From Ridgeia piscesae (lineage: Eukaryota > Annelida > Polychaeta > Sabellida > Siboglinidae), in assembly GCA_025642075.2 (NCBI GenBank), contig JAODUO010000466.1:193501-257500 (forward strand): DNA of 64,000 nt. Reading direction: 5' to 3'. Of the stretch, positions 49,501 through 62,437 are shown piece by piece. The notes beneath the pieces were generated by a model, which saw only the letters and a program-made list of their open reading frames with translations, did no database searches and was not told the DNA's origin. The position numbers and the translations under genes are program-made. Each line of letters starts with the position of its first letter. Position 1 is the stretch's first letter.

Positions 49501-52500
49501 TGGTGTACATGTCTCCATGGTGTACATGTCTCCATGGTGTACATGTCTCCCTGATGTACATGTCTCCCTGATGTACATGACTCCCTGGTGTACATGTCTC
49601 CATGGTGTACATGTCTCCATGGTGTACATGTCTCCCTGGTGTACATGTCTCCATGGTGTACATGTCTCCCTGGTGTACATGTCTCCCTGGTGTACATGTC
49701 TCCTGGAACAAAATGAATATTGGAGAAGCAAAGTGGTTGCTTTAGCGCCACTCTGCTATCACGCTGTCTTGTCTCATGACATTGGAAGATGAAGATGAGG
49801 GAAGTGATTGAAGGTTTTTATATTGATGTTCAAATGTGGTTAAGCTTTCATCAGACTAAACCTCAATTTGCACCCCCTCTTGGGGCCCGCTAGAAAAATT
49901 CACATTCAGGCACTTCATATAATAATATCCAAAAACATTGGGGATCGAACCTCATCAAAACCCTAACCCCATCAAACACAATCATACCAGAAAATGCACA
50001 CTCCTTCATAAATATTGGGAAGGGCTAATCCTTCCCATCACCAGCCCCCTCCATAAATATTGGGAGCCCAGCTGCCAAACTCCCTCGTTCTGGCTCTTTT
50101 ATGTACTGTGTCAAATATAAATCTATGAATAAAAACAAAACCTGTTTATTTAATGTTATTTCAGTCTGCTTATTGAAGCTTCATTTTATAGAACCTCGTC
50201 CTGTACAAGTGTTTGATGTCCCTGTGACGGGGGACACAGGTAGGGTGACGTCAGTTGTCTTGTATGATCTGTCACTCTTGACACAACTGATCACACTACA
50301 TCTCCAAGTTCACCCTTGTCTTCACTGTCTGGGTGACATGGCACTGCATTGAGTTGGGTTTTTATCAACTCAGACACCAAAGACTGAAGATTTGGAACTG
50401 TCTTTTCACGAGCACTACACATATTTCATGTGGTGTTCCAAAGGGTAGTGTCCTTGGACCATTACTTTTTCATTCACTGTTTACACAACTCCACTGGGCT
50501 AAGTTATTAACAGTCACAATTTCAGTTGAGTTATGCAGATGGTACACATGTATCTACAACTCTTTGTTTCCTGTTTACTAAAAGCTGCTAAAGCAGAGTT
50601 TCCTATTATTGGCACAAATGGAAAACATCTCTAAATTAAGAACTTTATTCTTACACCTATCCACTTATGCACTTTTAGCACAGACTTTCGCAGCAATTTT
50701 TAATTTCTTAAAACGTTTTTGCAAATTTGTCTTTGAAGCCAACCACATGTGACTATTCCTAATGTAATAATAATTATTGATGTGATGGTCTTAAGACTAG
50801 GACAAAATAAATATGTTGATTAACGAAGCTATGATGTATCCGTGAAGTTGTACGTATTAAACCTGATGCATTGTTACCAAGTTGAATGTTGCACTCACAA
50901 AACATGGAAACTGTGTAAGTGAAAAAATGACAAAGACAATTGAAACACAAACACACCAAGGACACAGAAGAAGGGCAAGGTCACAGCTGAGGTGGAGGAC
51001 TGAGAGGAGAGACATGGACAGATCAGGGAGGACATGAGATGGAGAGACATGGACAGATCAGGGAGGACATGAGATGGAGAGACATGAACAGATCAGGGAG
51101 GACATGAGATGGAGAGACATGGACAGATCAGGGAGGACATGAGATGGAGAGACATGGACAGATCAGGGAGGACATGAGATGGGAGAGACATGGACAGATC
51201 AGGGAGGACATGAGATGGGAGAGACATGGACAGATCAGGGAGGACATGAGATGGAGAGAGACATGGACAGATCAGGGAGGACATGAGATGGAGAGACATG
51301 GACAGATCAGGGAGGACATGAGATGGAGAGACATGGACAGATCAGGGAGGACATGAGATGGAGAGACATGGACAGATCAGGGAGGACATGAGATGGAGAG
51401 ACATGAACAGATCAGGGAGGACATGAGATGGAGAGAGACATGGACAGATCAGGGAGGACTGAGAGGAGAGACATGGACAGATCAGGGAGGACATGAGATG
51501 GAGAGACATGAACAGATCAGGGAGGACATGAGATGGAGAGACATGGACAGATCAGGGAGGACATGAGATGGAGAGACATGGACAGATCAGGGAGGACATG
51601 AGATGGAGAGAGCATGGACAGATCAGGGAGGACATGAGATGGAGAGAGACATGAACAGATCAGGGAGGACATGAGATGGAGGGGACATGGGAAAAGATCA
51701 GGGAGGACATGAGATGGAGAGACATGGACAGATCAGGGAGGACATGAGATGGAGAGACATGGACAGATCAGGGAGGACATGAGATGGAGAGACATGGACA
51801 GATCAGGGAGGACATGAGATGGAGAGAGACATGGACAGATCAGGGAGGACATGAGATGGAGAGAGACATGGACAGATCAGGGAGGACATGAGATGGAGAG
51901 ACATGGACAGATCAGGGAGGACATGAGATGGAGAGAGACATGGACAGATCAGGGAGGACATGAGATGGGAGAGACATGGACAGATCAGGGAGGACATGAG
52001 ATGGGAGAGACATGGACAGATCAGGGAGGACATGAGATGGGAGAGACATGGACAGATCAGGGAGGACATGAGATGGAGAGACATGGACAGATCAGGGAGG
52101 ACATGAGATGGAGAGACATGGACAGATCAGGGAGGACATGAGATGGGAGAGACATGGACAGATCAGGGAGGACATGAGATGGAGAGACATGAACAGATCA
52201 GGGAGGACATGAGATGGGAGAGACATGGACAGATCAGGGAGGACATGAGATGGAGAGACATGGACAGATCAGGGAGGACATGAGATGGGAGAGACATGAA
52301 CAGATCAGGGAGGACATGAGATGGAGAGACATGGACAGATCAGGGAGGACATGAGATGGAGAGACATGGACAGATCAGGGAGGACATGGGGGAGGAGAGA
52401 CATGAACAGATCAGGGAGGACATGAGATGGGAGAGACATGGACAGATCAGGGAGGACATGAGATGGAGAGACATGGACAGATCAGGGAGGACATGAGATG

Positions 52501-55500
52501 GAGAGACATGGACAGATCAGGGAGGACATGAGATGGAGAGACATGGACAGATCAGGGAGGACATGAGATGAAGAGACATGAACAGATCAGGGACGGACAT
52601 GAGATGGAGAGACATGGACAGATCAGAGAGGACATGAGATGGAGAGACATGAACAGATCAGGGAGGACATGAGATGGAGAGACATGGACAGATCAGGGAG
52701 GACATGAGATGGAGAGACATGGACAGATCAGGGAGGACATGAGATGGAGAGACATGGACAGATCAGGGAGGACATGAGATGGAGAGACATGGACAGATCA
52801 GGGAGGACATGAGATGGAGAGACATGGACAGATCAGGGAGGACATGAGATGGAGAGACATGAACAGATCAGGGAGGACATGAGATGGAGAGACATGAACA
52901 GATCAGGGAGGACATGAGATGGAGAGAGACATGGACAGATCAGGGAGGATATGAGATGGAGAGACATGAACAGATCAGGGAGGACATGAGATGGAGAGAC
53001 ATGAACAGATCAGAGGGGGACATGAGATGGGAGAGACATGGGCAGATCAGGGAGGACATGAGATGGAGAGACATGACAGATCAGAGGGGGACATGAGATG
53101 GAGAGACATGAACAGATCAGGGAGGACATGAGATGGAGAGACATGAACAGATCAGGGAGGACATGAGATGGAGAGACATGAACAGATCAGGGAGGACATG
53201 AGATGGAGAGACATGAACAGATCAGGGAGGACATGAGATGGAGAGACATGAACAGATCAGGGAGGACATGAGATGGAGAGACATGAACAGATCAGGGAGG
53301 ACATGAGATGGAGAGACATGGACAGATCAGGGAGGACATGAGATGGAGAGACATGAACAGATCAGGGTGGACATGAGATGGAGAGACATGAACAGATCAG
53401 GGAGGACATGAGATGCAGAGACATGAACAGATCAGAGAGGACATGAGATGGAGAGACATGGACAGATCAGGGAGGACATGAGAGGAGAGACATGGACAGA
53501 TCAGGGTGGACATGAGATGGAGAGAGACATGGACAGATCAGAGAGGACATGAGATGGAGAGACATGGACAGATCAGGGAGGATATGAGATGGAGAGACAT
53601 GGACAGATCAGGGTGGACATGAGATGGAGACAGAACAGATCAGGGAAAAAGGAAAAAATGAATGATATGAAGAGAGAACCAAAGGACAGAAACAGGGAAA
53701 AAGGAAAAAATGATAATGGACTAGACAATTTAACACACATCCAAGGGAGGGGGCAATTTAATCCCCAAAATTTGGAAAAAGACTAACAGAATTCCCGGTA
53801 GGATTAATTTTGGGGAGACTCTGGGTAATTTAGGGTTGGACCCTGAGGGGTTTTGGGTGAGACCCCTGAAAGATCCCGGCTAGGACATGGTGGAGATCAG
53901 CATGGCAGGGGTTTCCCCGAGAAGGCTGAGATGGAGTTGAGAAAATGAAAAATTGATCAGTTGAGGAATGGATAGAGAATTTTTGGAAAAGATCAGGGAG
54001 GACATGAGATGGAGAGACATGGACAGATCAGGGAGGACATGAGATGCAGAGACATGAACAGATCAGGGAGGATATGAGATGGAGAGACATGAACAGATCA
54101 GGGAGGAATGAGATGGAGAGACATGAACAGATCAGAGAGGACATGAGATGGAGAGAGACATGAACAGATCAGGGAGGACATGAGATGGAGAGACATGAGC
54201 AGATCAGAGAGGACAGAGATGGAGAGACATGAACAGATCAGGGGGGACATAAGGAGAGACATGAAAGATCAGGGGGGACATGAGAGGAGAGACATGAACA
54301 GATCAGGGGGGACATGAGATGGAGAGACATGGACAGATCAGGGAGGACATGAGATGGAGAGACATGAACAGATCAGGGAGGACATGAGATGGAGAGACAT
54401 GGACAGATCAGGGAGGACATGAGATGGAGAGAGACATGGACAGATCAGGGAGGACATGAGATGGAGAGAGACATGGACAGATCAGGGAGGATATGAGATG
54501 GAGAGAGACATGGACAGATCAGGGAGGATATGAGATGGAGAGACATGGACAGATCAGGGAGGACATGAGATGGAGAGACATGGACAGATCAGGGAGGACA
54601 TGAGATGGAGAGACATGGACAGATCAGGGAGGATATGAGATGGAGAGAGACATGGACAGATCAGGGAGGATATGAGATGGAGAGAGACATGGACAGATCA
54701 GGGAGGACATGAGATGGAGAGACATGGACAGATCAGGGGGGACATGAGATGGGAGAGACATGGACAGATCCAAGGCAGGGAGAGACATGGACAGACAGGG
54801 AGGACATGAGATGGAGAGACATGAACAGATCAGGGAGGACATGAGATGGAGAGACAGGACAGATCAGGGGGGAAAGAGAGGGGAGACAGGACAGATCAGG
54901 GAGGAATGAGATGGGAGAGACATGGACAGATTAGGGAGGACATGAGATGGAGAGAGACATGGACAGATCAGGGAGGACATAGATGGAGAGACATGAACAG
55001 ATCAGGGAGGACATGAGATGGAGAGACATGGACAGATCAGGGAGGACATGAGATGGAGAGACATGGACAGATCAGGGAGGACATGAGATGGGAGAGACAT
55101 GGACAGATCAGGGAGGACATGAGATGGAGAGAGACATGGACAGATCAGGGAGGACATGAGATGGAGAGACATGGACAGATCAGGGAGGACATGAGATGGA
55201 GAGACATGGACAGATCAGGGAGGACATGAGATGGAGAGAGACATGGACAGATCAGGAGGACATGAGATGGAGAGAGACATGAACAGATCAGGGAGGACAT
55301 GAGATGGAGAGAGACATGGACAGATCAGGGAGGATATGAGATGGAGAGAGACATGGACAGATCAGGGAGGACATGAGATGGAGAGACATGGACAGATCAG
55401 GGAGGACATGAGATGGAGAGACATGGACAGATCAGGGAGGACATGAGATGGAGAGACATGAACAGATCAGGGAGGATATGAGATGGAGAGACATGGACAG

Positions 55501-58500
55501 ATTAGGGAGGACATGAGATGGAGAGAGACATGGACAGATCAGGGAGGAAAAATGGGAGAGACATGGACAGATCGGGAGGATAGAGATGGGGAGAGACATG
55601 GAAGATCAGGGGGGACATGAGATGGAGAGACATGGACAGATCAGGGTGGACATGAGATGGGAGAGACATGGACAGATCAGGGAGGACATGAGATGGGGGC
55701 ATGGACAGATCAGGGAGGAATAGATGGGGGGACATGGACAGATCAGGGAGGATATGAGATGGAGAGAGACATGGACAGATCAGGGGGGAAAGAGATGGGG
55801 AGACATGGACAGATCAGGGAGGACATGAGATGGAGAGACATGGACAGATCAGGGGGGATATGAGATGGAGAGACATGGACAGATCAGGGAGGACATGAGA
55901 TGGAGAGACATGAACAGATCAGGGAGGACATGAGATGGAGAGACATGGACAGATCAGGAGGACATGAGATGGAGAGACATGAACAGATCAGGGAGGACAT
56001 GGTGGGGAGACATGGACAGATCAGGGAGGACATGAGATGGAGAGACATGGACAGATCAGGGAGGACATGAGATGGAGAGACATGGGCAGATCAGGGAGGA
56101 CATGAGATGGAGAGACATGGACAGATCAGGGAGGACATGAGATGGAGAGACATGGACAGATCAGGGAGGACATGAGATGGAGAGACATGGACAGATCAGG
56201 GAGGACATGAGATGGAGAGACATGGACAGATCAGGGAGGACATGAGATGGAGAGAGACATGGACAGATCAGGGAGGACATGAGATGGAGAGACATGAACA
56301 GATCAGGGAGGACATGAGATGGAGAGACATGAACAGATCAGAGAGGACATGAGATGGAGAGAGACATGAACAGATCAGGGAGGACATGAGATGGAGAGAC
56401 ATGAGCAGATCAGAGAGGACATGAGATGGAGAGAGACATGAACAGATCAGGGAGGACATGAGATGGAGAGACATGAACAGATCAGGGAGGATATGAGATG
56501 GAGAGACATGAACAGATCAGGGAGGACATGAGATGGAGAGACATGAACAGATCAGGGAGGACATGAGATGGAGAGACATGGACAGATCTGGGAGGACATG
56601 AGATGGAGAGACATGAACAGATCAGGGTGGACATGAGATGGAGAGACATGGACAGATCAGGGAGGACATGAGATGGAGAGACATGAACAGATCAGGGTGG
56701 ACATGAGATGGAGAGACATGAACAGATCAGGGAGGACATGAGATGGAGAGACATGAACAGATCAGGGTGGACATGAGATGGAGAGACATGGACAGATCAG
56801 GGAGGACATGAGATGCAGAGACATGAACAGATCAGGGTGGACATGAGATGGAGAGACATGAACAGATCAGGGAGGACATGAGATGCAGAGACATGGACAG
56901 ATCAGAGAGGACATGAGATGGAGAGACATGGACAGATCAGGGAGGACATGAGAGGAGAGACATGGACAGATCAGGGTGGACATGAGATGGAGAGAGACAT
57001 GGACAATCAGAGAGGACAGAGATGGGAGACATGGACAGATCAGGGAGGATATGAGATGGAGAGACATGGACAGATCAGGGTGGACATGAGATGGAGAGAC
57101 ATGAACAGATCAGGGAGGACATGAGATGGAGAGACATGAACAGATCAGGGAGGACATGAGATGGAGAGACATGGACAGATCAGGGAGGATATGAGATGGA
57201 GAGACATGGACAGATCAGGGAGGATATGAGATGGAGAGACATGGACAGATCAGGGTGGACATGAGATGGAGAGACATGAACAGATCAGGGAGGACATGAG
57301 ATGGAGAGAGACATGGACAGATCAGAGAGGACATGAGATGGAGAGAGACATGAACAGATCAGGGAGGACATGAGATGGAGAGACATGGACAGATCAGGGA
57401 GGACATGAGATGGAGAGACATGGACAGATCAGAGAGGACATGAGATGCAGAGACATGAAGAGATCAGGGAGGACATGAGATGGAGAGACATGAACAGATC
57501 AGGGAGGATATGAGATGGAGAGACATGAACAGATCAGAGAGGACATGAGATGGAGAGAGACATGAACAGATCAGGGAGGACATGAGATGGAGAGACATGA
57601 GCAGATCAGGGAGGATATGAGATGGAGAGACATGAACAGATCAGAGAGGACATGAGATGGAGAGAGACATGGACAGATCAGGGAGGACATGAGATGCAGA
57701 GACATGAACAGATCAGGGAGGATATGAGATGGAGAGACATGAACAGATCAGGGAGGATATGAGATGGAGAGACATGAACAGATCAGAGAGGACATGAGAT
57801 GGAGAGAGACATGAACAGATCAGGGAGGACATGAGATGGAGAGACATGAGCAGATCAGAGAGGACATGAGATGGAGAGAGACATGAACAGATCAGGGAGG
57901 ACATGAGATGGAGAGACATGAACAGATCAGGGAGGATATGAGATGGAGAGACATGAACAGATCAGGGAGGACATGAGATGGAGAGACATGAACAGATCAG
58001 GGTGGACATGAGATGGAGAGACATGGACAGATCAGGGAGGACATGAGATGGAGAGACATGAACAGATCAGGGTGGACATGAGATGGAGAGACATGGACAG
58101 ATCAGGGAGGACATGAGATGCAGAGACATGAACAGATCAGGGTGGACATGAGATGGAGAGACATGAACAGATCAGGGAGGACATGAGAGGAGAGACATGG
58201 ACAGATCAGGGAGGACATGAGATGGAGAGACATGGACAGTTCAGGGTGGACATGAGATGGAGAGACATGAACAGATCAGGGAGGACATGAGATGGAGAGA
58301 CATGGACAGATCTGGGAGGATATGAGATGGAGAGACATGGACAGATCTGGGAGGACATGAGATGCTGAGAGGTGGCAATTGACAGAGCATTATGGGAAGA
58401 ACGAAAGAATGAACTGAATTATTAAGCAGTATTTGAACCAATGCCGCCCTCACACCTATACAGCAGGGACAAAGAGAACAACAATGATAACTGGTACTAT

Positions 58501-61289
58501 GACATATTGCAAACCACACACTCCTGGAATGTTTCCACGGTCGGCCTAATTTTTACAGTCAAACCCACCAGTTGGCGAAAGTATGACTAATTCATGCAAC
58601 TTCCTGTTAGTGATTAACTCTGCTGATGTATGACTTCTGGGTAATTCTGCGGTATAGAAGCCATGAGTTTGGTGACTCTGTGTTGCTCTAGTTCACTCAG
58701 CTGTATGAATGAGTACTTGGCTATGGATAGTGGTGGATATTCAGCATGGCAGGATGCTTCCCAGAGAAGCTGAGATGGTGTTTGATTGAACAGTGAAATA
58801 CTTTGATCAGTTTTGAGGAATGGATACTGCATAATTTTTTAAGGAAATTACTTTATTTCTTTTTTTCTTCTGGATAATAGACACAAACCGGGGTAGTCCT
58901 TGTGAAGTAATTTTGTAAATTAACTGTTGGGTCATAAAAATACTCGTCTTAGCTTTGTAATGTAAAATGTGTGTGTGTGTGCAGCCATTATGATAAGAAA
59001 GTCAAACATTGGAGGTTCTGACAGCTGTAGTTTTATGGAAATTTCTATTTTCTTAATTCAATTTGTTATTTTTCTTGCAAATAATATATTGTGCAACGAA
59101 GTAATTTCAGTAAATAAAGAGGAATACCATTATGATTTTATTATTTGTTTATACTTTTCTAAGACAAGGTAATACTACAAAACTTTCTTTTATCAAAAAT
59201 AAATATTACATTTGTATGTTTAACAATTTCATTGCACATAATATATTATTTGTTAGAATAAATACACAAATGAAATATATTCTACCACGGTAGAATTATT
59301 ATGAATCATCTGGTTGCCATGGATTATGTTATGTAAATTGATTATTATACATTTGAGTATCTTTTGATAGACGAATAACATTGAACATTTGTTCAAGTTA
59401 GGACAAGTATCTAAGAAATGACAGATGTGTGTGATCCTGTAAAACCTTTAAAAGAAGACCGTTCATGTTTAATTTATTTATTAATATGAGACTGACACAT
59501 TTAAGGTGCATATAACAACATATGCTGGTTTATAAGTGACATCCCAGCAGCATGTTCAAATGACCACATCCAACAATTTCCCTTTATCCCACGTTCAACC
59601 TACCCGGTGCTACATTGGTTAATTCACCTGAGTAGAGAAACATACCCTCTCCCTTTAGAGCCTGACAGTTTGGACGGTGTTCACATAAACATTCTGTTGC
59701 AGAGCGGAGTCGAGCAGAGGCTACCGCCCGAGAGACTGTGAGTATACCACACCTTGAATAGTCTTGATGTATTACAACTAAATTAATTATATTTTCTCAT
59801 AACATAGGTACATTGTATGCATACTAAAACAACTAAACAAGCTTACTTTTTTTGTTCATGTCATCTCTGTTTATACTAATTTAGTTATGATTAACACTAA
59901 ATTGGTCTCTTTTATAAACAACTGGTAAATATGGTTTTATAGCTGTGCTAATGTTATAGTTTCATGTGTAGTATTTTATGTGTTATATTTTGTTTTATTT
60001 AGTATTTGTTGGTCAGTATTTTTCCCAATTGTCATGAATTCACAAGTGAAAGTACTATATTATAGTGTGTACCTCGTTTTGACGGTTCTTCACCAGAGAA
60101 TAATCAGTGGTTTTTCATTCCCTATTTCTGCTTTCTGTCTTCCATTATTCATTCCTACACACAGGATAATTAGTTGGCTTCTCTGTAAGTAATCTAATAT
60201 TAACGTACGTACATAGTTGACTTTCTGATGGCACTGCATACGTCTGAGAAACCTCGGTCACTGAGCATGGGTAGACCACCTGTTACTGAGCATGGGTGAA
60301 CCTGTCACTGAGCATGGGTAGACCTGTCACTGAGCATGGGTAGACCTGTCCCTGAGCATGGGTAGACCTGTCACTGAGCATGGGTAGACCTGTCAATGAC
60401 TATGGGTAGACCTGTCACTGAGCATGGGTAGACCTGTCACTGACCATGGGTGGACCTGTCACTGACCATGGTTGAACCTGTCACTGACCATGGGTGGACC
60501 TGTCACTGAGCATGGGTAGACCTGTCACTGAGCATGGGTAGACCTGTGTGCTTCAGCATGGACAGATCATTACACGTGATGATGAGCACTTTTCATTGCA
60601 TACTCTCAGCGTTGCATTGGAATCCTGAGACCTATTCACACGTGGTCAAAACAAAGTGTAATTTTGCACTGAAATAAGACAAACACTTACAATTGACGCT
60701 ACCTGAAATAACCTATGGTGCACTAGAATAACACTACACCATTCAGCAGATCTAATAAACAAACGTAACAAGTATTTTGCTTTAAATTAATTTAGACCTT
60801 AGCATTTCTCAAAACATGTGTAGACTTTTATCCCAGGGTGACTTCACCATCTCACAATGCCAGCTGCTGGGTCATTGTACATGCGGAAATCTGAATTATA
60901 AATATAACATAAAATGTACTATTTCAAGTGGCGTTGATTACAATTGTTTACATTTTCTTGAGACGCAACGAAACTGAATGAACATTTTCATCACAACCCA
61001 CCAACTTGTGTAGGTTCTCATCACTGATTGGTCAGCGAGTTGGCACAACACAAAGCACACCTCTCTTGTTTGTTAATGTTTAGTCATTTACATAGATCTA
61101 TATATAATGTCAGCAACTCATTTATACAGTATATAATTATTTATTCGCATGTTGACAATTGTATATTTACCATCTTAGTGTCATAATTAACCAGCTGTAG
61201 CGTTGAGGTTTTGCTTTATAATAATGTATTTGCATTACCCACACACACAACCACTCACACACACTCACACACCCTCACACACACACAAA

Positions 61290-61370
<81 letters not shown>

Positions 61371-62208
61371 TCACACACACACTCACACATGCACACACGC
61401 TCGCACGCACGCACACATGCACACTCTCACAAACATACTTATCAAATAAAAAACATATTTTTGTGTAACTGGCATAGGTAGTCTCTCTATTATCACAGTG
61501 CAATGGATCAATTGTCATCCCGATATGTTTTTGGGTGTGTTACCCTGGATTTAGATATAACATCTAAAGTTGGTAGTGTTTCCTGTAGTGTCATCTCCTG
61601 TAAGATACATGTTGCTGTGACACGTCGTAAGGTCACTGATGTCTCTCTCATGTCATCTGCAGCTGAATTCAGAAAGCTACGTGTTCACCATCTTGACATC
61701 TTCTACTCTATGGACACTTCTCTGTGCTTCTAGTACAGACTGGCACATCTGCAGAATGTGTGGACACGACTGATTTATTTCTCCCATGTGTGGAACTGGC
61801 GGTCTTCGACTTATTGATGCCAGATTGTTGTTTGGTGATAGATCAGTCACCAAGCATTGTGACTCAATACACAATGGCACCTTTGGCGTTGGACTGCCGT
61901 TCTGTTTGCAAAACATTGACATTATTTTAATTGAATGTTGGCTGTAATTAAACAGCTTTTTTATTGTTAGTTGAATGCATGGATAATATAGTTTTATGAA
62001 TAAATCAAAATGGGACAGCTTCATGAGTCAGTTGCCACACAAATATGACTTTTTGTTTATGTAATTGCTGTATAACATGGTATCTCATATTTGTTGAATG
62101 CAGTCTAACATGCTATTAGAATTTACAATCAATGTTGTATAAAAGGTAATCTGTTACTCAGTTAATACAAAATTTATGCAGCTATGTATTAACAATTAAC
62201 ACATTCTA

Positions 62209-62291
<83 letters not shown>

Positions 62292-62393
62292 GTGTGTGTG
62301 TGTGTTGTGTGTGTGTGTGTGTGTGTGTGTTGTGTGTGCTGTGTGTGCTGTGTGTGTCTGTGTGTGTCTGTGTGTGTGTGTGTGTGTCTGTGT

Positions 62394-62437
<44 letters not shown>

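Larger units (their letters stand above)
46789..59702 (+). other. Intron 5 of the plus-strand gene (12.9 kb)
   Basis: Largest intron in the window. Holds two reverse-transcriptase fragments, a LINE tail, the 17-bp array and the 35-bp array. The stretches 47600-48460, 49705-50160, 50570-50990 and 58380-59700 show no supported gene. Confidence 0.65.

Noticed and set aside
48314..49751. ORFs of 370, 437 and 286 codons on the minus strand
   Set aside because: Three overlapping frames all stay open only because of the 17-bp repeat. No start context, domain or unique sequence supports a protein.
50940..50994. Short frame ([16 protein letters not shown] then stop) before the 35-bp array as a possible exon
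   Set aside because: It has an AG before it, but the phase does not fit exon 5 and it ends in a stop after 11 codons; exon 6 joins exon 5 directly.
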